NCBI GenBank assembly: GCA_002385745.1
Contig: DGEC01000046.1
Span: 1-9,577, forward strand
Direction: 5' to 3'
From: Firmicutes bacterium UBA3936
GTDB taxonomy: Bacteria > Bacillota > Dethiobacteria > Dethiobacterales > Dethiobacteraceae
Length of the DNA: 9,577 nucleotides
Shown: piece by piece, positions 6,860 to 9,577 of the stretch
Layout: each line of letters begins with the position of its first letter
How positions within the stretch are numbered: the first letter of the stretch is position 1
The notes under the pieces: model-generated
Database searches by the model: none
What the model was told of the DNA's origin: nothing
Seen by the model: the letters and a program-made list of their open reading frames with translations, nothing else
Made by a program: the position numbers and the translations under genes

Positions 6860-6896
6860 AAAACAGGCCGCTTCCTCCGGGGAAGCGGCCTGTTTT
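6860..6896 (-). terminator. Rho-independent terminator after the Moco oxidoreductase gene
   Basis: A perfect 16-bp inverted repeat (6860-6875 with 6881-6896) encloses a five-base loop. The GC-rich core GGCCGCTTCC pairs with GGAAGCGGCC, and the outer pairs are A-T. On the minus strand the stem ends in TTTT, three to four bases past the oxidoreductase stop codon (6899-6901). The opposite strand also ends in a five-T run, so it could work in both directions. It separates the oxidoreductase from the sigma operon and indicates that the latter needs its own promoter. Confidence 0.9.
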
Positions 6897-6898
6897 TA

Positions 6899-9250
6899 CT
6901 ATGCCTTGCCCAACGCTTTAAGAACTTTATCGGGAGTTGCCGGCGGGTCTACCCAGACGCCTATCGCATTATGAATTGCAATGATGACAAGATGGGTGTT
7001 GGCGAGTGAATGGCTGATGCCGCTTGCCCCGTAGGCAGCATTGCCCGCCCGGGTCTCGAGGAACTCGCGCTCTACCGGCGGTACATCCAGGATAGTCGGT
7101 TTTTTGTATTCAATCATATTGTTGTTGAGTTTAACGCCCGTTCTCTTGTCGTAAACATAGTCTTCAAGCAACTGGCAGCCCTGGCTGAAATACATGACCT
7201 GGTCAATCTGGCTTTCCAGCGAAGTCAGGCGCATAATCTTGCCGGGGTCGGCAACCACAACGAATCTGAGTATCTCAACCTCTCCCGTTTCCGTATCTAC
7301 GGCCACTTCGCAAAAAGCCGTATTCATTGTATCAAGCATTTTGCCAAAGCCAAGCGTCCAAAGAGCAGTCGGGGGTCTGCCGGAATAGGTGGCAACTATG
7401 TGTTTCTTAACGGCCTTTGCCAGCGGCACTCCTTTGCTTGGATCGGACTTGACGATAACTTTCCCGTCTGCCAAGTCAAGGTCTTCAGGTTTTAAACCTT
7501 TAAAGGGGCTTGGCTCCGGCGGCAGGCCGAAAGGAAACATGGGCGGCGGCGGGTTTTCCGCCTCCTCAATGGCCGCCTCCAAGATCTTTTGTTTTAAGAT
7601 ATTGGCGCACTCCTTTGTTACCCAAGCAGAAGCCGTAGTCCCGTCGGCTCCGCCGCCGACAGGAGTAAAGGGCTCCCTGTAATCAAAGACAATTTTGACA
7701 TCTTCATATTCCAGCCCCAATTCTTCCGCCACAACCATGGCATTGCATTCAACGGCATAAACGCCGAAAACAGGTCCCTGTGTCGGCATATACACCACAC
7801 CGTCGCGCAGCTCAAGTTTGCTTTCGTAGCCCGAAAAGGCGTGCCGCGGACACATCTGGTAGCGGAAGCTGGCCCCGTGCATTCTGCCGTCGGGCAGTTT
7901 TTTGGTTCCGGCAGGATGCCAGTTCCAGTCCATCACCTCTTTAGCCCTTTCAATGCAAGCCTCAAAGCTGGGCACCGGATTGGGGTCATCCTGTGACGTA
8001 GGACCGTGAAGGTTAATCCTTGCAATCTCTATCGGGTCCTTTTTCAGCTTTTCCGCAATCAGGTAAATGGCCATTGTCCCGGAGTCCCAGTTGAAGGGGC
8101 AGTGCTGCCCGGAAACATACATCATTCCCCGGTTGCTGTCGACAATCTCCATTCTCTGCCTAATGTTTTTACACCTAAAGGTAAAATAGGGGCCGTACCT
8201 CTGGTCGCCGGAGGTTCCGAAGGTAGAGCTTCCCCTTGCCCCGCCGTCCGCAATGGAAAAGTCGTCAATGGCAGTAATCAGTCCGTTATCCTTAAAGCCG
8301 ACCTTCAGGTACATATAACGCTCTTTCATCAGGAAATCAAAGGTTTCCTCGCGCGTATTAACACAGCGGACAGGCCTGCCGGTCCTCTTTGCCAGAAGCG
8401 GTGTAATCTCCTGGGACTTCCGGAGACCCCAGTCACAGTACTTCCCGCCCATGAACAGGCCTTCCTGCACTGTCTTCTCAAGCGGTACGTTATACATGGC
8501 GCTGATGGCACGTCTCTCACGCACTGCACCTTCTATGTGCAGGCTCTTGCCTTCTCCGTGATAGGGATCGTCGTACCACCAGGCAACGGAACCGGAAGGG
8601 TTGGGCATATGGGAAGCAAAGGGGGGCAGGTATAACCTGTACTCTATAATATGATCAGCTTCCTTAAACCCTTCTTCAATGTCCCCGGAAATCAAGTTGG
8701 AGTAGCTGACGTTGCCCTTCTTGGGAGGGTTGTCGTCCCCGCCTGGCCCCATGGCAGGAGCACTGCCCACCCCGGGTCTGATGACGGGAGCATCCGGCTT
8801 TCTTCCCTCCATTATGTCAACTATATGCGGCAGGACCTCCCATTTCACATCCAACTGCCGGAGCGCTTCCTCGCAGATATCTTCACTTTCGGCAACCACA
8901 ATTACCCCTACTTCCGCGCCTTCATAGTCCGCTATATTGTCCAGCCACGGCCGAGGAGTACCGAAGTTTTCTCCGAAACTTTTGAGATTTTTTATGTCTT
9001 CGTCTTCCCAGGTAATAATATCAACAACCCCCGGTATAGCCCTGGCCCTTGTGGTATCGACGCTGACAATCCTGGCATGGGCGTAGGGACTGCGAAGGAA
9101 TTTGGCATGCAGCATATCCGGCACCACATAATCTATGCCGAACTTCGCTATGCCTGTCGCAAGGGCATAAGACAGCTTCCCGGGAAGGTTGGGCTTCCCG
9201 ACAACCCTGAAATGTTCTCTTTGGCCGTTTGCACCGGCTAAATCAGCCAC
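6899..9250 (-). CDS. Molybdopterin-dependent oxidoreductase large subunit, xanthine dehydrogenase/CoxL family, divergent active site
   Basis: A 783-residue homologue of the Moco-binding large subunit of xanthine dehydrogenase, aldehyde oxidoreductase and CO dehydrogenase, enzymes that usually hydroxylate a C-H bond with water. The a/b-hammerhead domain is clear (about 15-145: VVGKPNLPGK, MLHAKFLRSPYAHARI at 46-61, PGVVDIIT). The two Moco domains follow (about 195-440 and 450-780), ending in the usual PATPDKVLKAL. Length fits the CoxL-type subunit with no fused FeS domain. Deviations: GGxFGGK is GLFMGGK (264-270); the usual R-x-x-G-x-P-Q region reads SGQHCPFNWDSG (380-391); the C-terminal GxGE stretch reads GASGISHSL (741-749), with no acidic residue between E732 and D768. 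A Pro-rich stretch (567-584) interrupts domain 2. GTG at 9250 is supported by AGGAGG eight bases upstream. No FAD or 2Fe-2S subunit gene is adjacent. Family membership is firm; substrate and activity are unknown. Confidence 0.88.
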   Translation of the reverse strand: MADLAGANGQREHFRVVGKPNLPGKLSYALATGIAKFGIDYVVPDMLHAKFLRSPYAHARIVSVDTTRARAIPGVVDIITWEDEDIKNLKSFGENFGTPRPWLDNIADYEGAEVGVIVVAESEDICEEALRQLDVKWEVLPHIVDIMEGRKPDAPVIRPGVGSAPAMGPGGDDNPPKKGNVSYSNLISGDIEEGFKEADHIIEYRLYLPPFASHMPNPSGSVAWWYDDPYHGEGKSLHIEGAVRERRAISAMYNVPLEKTVQEGLFMGGKYCDWGLRKSQEITPLLAKRTGRPVRCVNTREETFDFLMKERYMYLKVGFKDNGLITAIDDFSIADGGARGSSTFGTSGDQRYGPYFTFRCKNIRQRMEIVDSNRGMMYVSGQHCPFNWDSGTMAIYLIAEKLKKDPIEIARINLHGPTSQDDPNPVPSFEACIERAKEVMDWNWHPAGTKKLPDGRMHGASFRYQMCPRHAFSGYESKLELRDGVVYMPTQGPVFGVYAVECNAMVVAEELGLEYEDVKIVFDYREPFTPVGGGADGTTASAWVTKECANILKQKILEAAIEEAENPPPPMFPFGLPPEPSPFKGLKPEDLDLADGKVIVKSDPSKGVPLAKAVKKHIVATYSGRPPTALWTLGFGKMLDTMNTAFCEVAVDTETGEVEILRFVVVADPGKIMRLTSLESQIDQVMYFSQGCQLLEDYVYDKRTGVKLNNNMIEYKKPTILDVPPVEREFLETRAGNAAYGASGISHSLANTHLVIIAIHNAIGVWVDPPATPDKVLKALGKA

Positions 9251-9258
9251 ATTATTCG

Positions 9259-9264
9259 CCTCCT
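9259..9264 (-). promoter_or_regulatory. Ribosome-binding site of the Moco oxidoreductase gene
   Basis: AGGAGG, preceded by AAA, lies eight bases before GTG at 9250. It supports the non-ATG start; the next in-frame ATG would remove the hammerhead domain's N-terminal strand. Confidence 0.75.
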
Positions 9265-9330
9265 TTTGCTGTTATTGACTGCTGCTTTAACTGTACCGGT
9301 TCATGAAAAATAAACAGTGTCCTATATTCT

Positions 9331-9359
9331 ACTTTACTTGACCTGATTTTAAATAGCAA
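9331..9359 (-). promoter_or_regulatory. Candidate housekeeping promoter of the Moco oxidoreductase gene
   Basis: On the minus strand TTGCTA (9354-9359) and TAAAGT (9331-9336) stand 17 bases apart, the ideal spacing for a sigma-A type promoter, though each hexamer departs from consensus. An overlapping TAGAAT (9326-9331) is an alternative -10 with poorer spacing. The start would fall near 9324, giving a leader of about 75 bases. No sigma-54 type GG/GC pair was seen. Confidence 0.35.
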
Positions 9360-9378
9360 GCCCACAAGGCGGCAAGAT

Positions 9379-9392
9379 AGTGTCAAGACACT
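9379..9392. repeat. 14-bp perfect palindrome AGTGTCAAGACACT-type, possible operator
   Basis: AGTGTC and GACACT flank a central AA, giving a perfect 6-2-6 inverted repeat. It lies about 20 bases upstream of the candidate -35 of the oxidoreductase gene, a usual place for an activator site. A further AGTGTC half-site occurs at 9315-9320, near the predicted transcription start. It may instead be part of the end of a mobile element, since many insertion sequences begin with TGTC; only one side is visible, so this cannot be settled here. Confidence 0.4.
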
Positions 9393-9420
9393 TTAGGTTT
9401 TAAGACGAACCTCACACCAC

Positions 9421-9577
9421 TCAAACAACACTACGTTTATTTAGCTCTTTTAATGCAAACCGGGTATGGCTGCTTCCACCTCTGAAAAGCGGCACATTAT
9501 TCCGATACTCTTTGCCTCTTAATCTTTTTTGCCGGATGCGTTTCATCTCTTCATGAACAAATTGTTTTAATTCGATG
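9421..9577 (-). CDS. 3' end of an unidentified basic ORF (partial)
   Basis: An open frame enters from the right edge and ends at TGA (9421-9423), giving 51 visible residues. It is rich in Lys and Arg (FVHEEMKRIRQKRLRGKEYR, then NNVPLFRGGSSHTRFALKEL, ending NKRSVV). The other two minus frames close quickly, and the local sequence looks AT-richer than the oxidoreductase gene. An internal ATG at 9546 has no properly spaced ribosome site, so I treat it as the tail of a longer gene. I do not recognise the family. A nucleic-acid-binding protein or transposase tail would fit the composition, but that is a guess; a chance open frame of this length is also possible. Confidence 0.4.
   Translation of the reverse strand, partial: IELKQFVHEEMKRIRQKRLRGKEYRNNVPLFRGGSSHTRFALKELNKRSVV

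Noticed and set aside
8006..9241. Plus-strand frames of about 200 codons opposite the oxidoreductase gene
   Set aside because: Antisense shadows of a well-conserved 783-residue family member; no motifs or matched ribosome sites.
1..9577. CRISPR array, tRNA or rRNA genes
   Set aside because: No regularly spaced direct repeats and no cloverleaf or conserved rRNA segments were seen on either strand.
9381..9577. Definite insertion sequence at the right edge
   Set aside because: Only one possible end is visible, the ORF tail is not a recognisable transposase, and no target duplication can be tested within the window.

Overview
The window is bacterial. It reads like a moderate-GC anaerobic Firmicute (Bacillota, Clostridia; possibly Peptococcaceae/Desulfotomaculum-like). 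The reasons are strong GGAGG-type ribosome-binding sites before most genes, several GTG starts, a membrane-anchored MutS-like ATPase, a CoxL/xanthine-dehydrogenase-type large subunit, and tightly packed translationally coupled genes. This placement is inference; no rRNA or marker gene is present.

Layout from left to right. (1) 1-1761, minus: a complete membrane-anchored MutS-like ATPase. (2) 1762-2013: a divergent intergenic region. (3) 2014-2376, plus: a small stand-alone SCP2-type lipid-binding protein, the only plus-strand gene. (4) 2389-6738, minus: five coupled genes in transcription order, namely ECF sigma factor, single-pass putative anti-sigma factor, secreted and membrane-anchored triple NEW3-type protein, ABC ATPase, ABC-2 permease. 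An ECF-type promoter (TGTAAC, 16 bp spacer, CGTT) lies 28-35 bases ahead of the sigma gene, so the operon probably activates itself. (5) 6860-6896: an intrinsic terminator. (6) 6899-9250, minus: a molybdopterin (Moco) hydroxylase large subunit without adjacent FeS or FAD subunit genes in view and with a divergent active site. (7) 9251-9577: its leader, a candidate promoter, a 14-bp palindrome and the 3' end of an unidentified basic ORF running off the window.

The most coherent system is the five-gene operon. The sigma factor, held by its membrane partner, would be released by an envelope signal. It would then transcribe its own operon and supply a two-gene ABC-2 exporter plus an exported three-domain Ig-like protein tethered to the outer face of the membrane. 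This is plausibly an envelope-stress or export module; the substrate cannot be read from sequence. The second point of interest is the Moco-family protein: the usual catalytic Glu near its C terminus is absent and several cofactor-contact motifs are altered.
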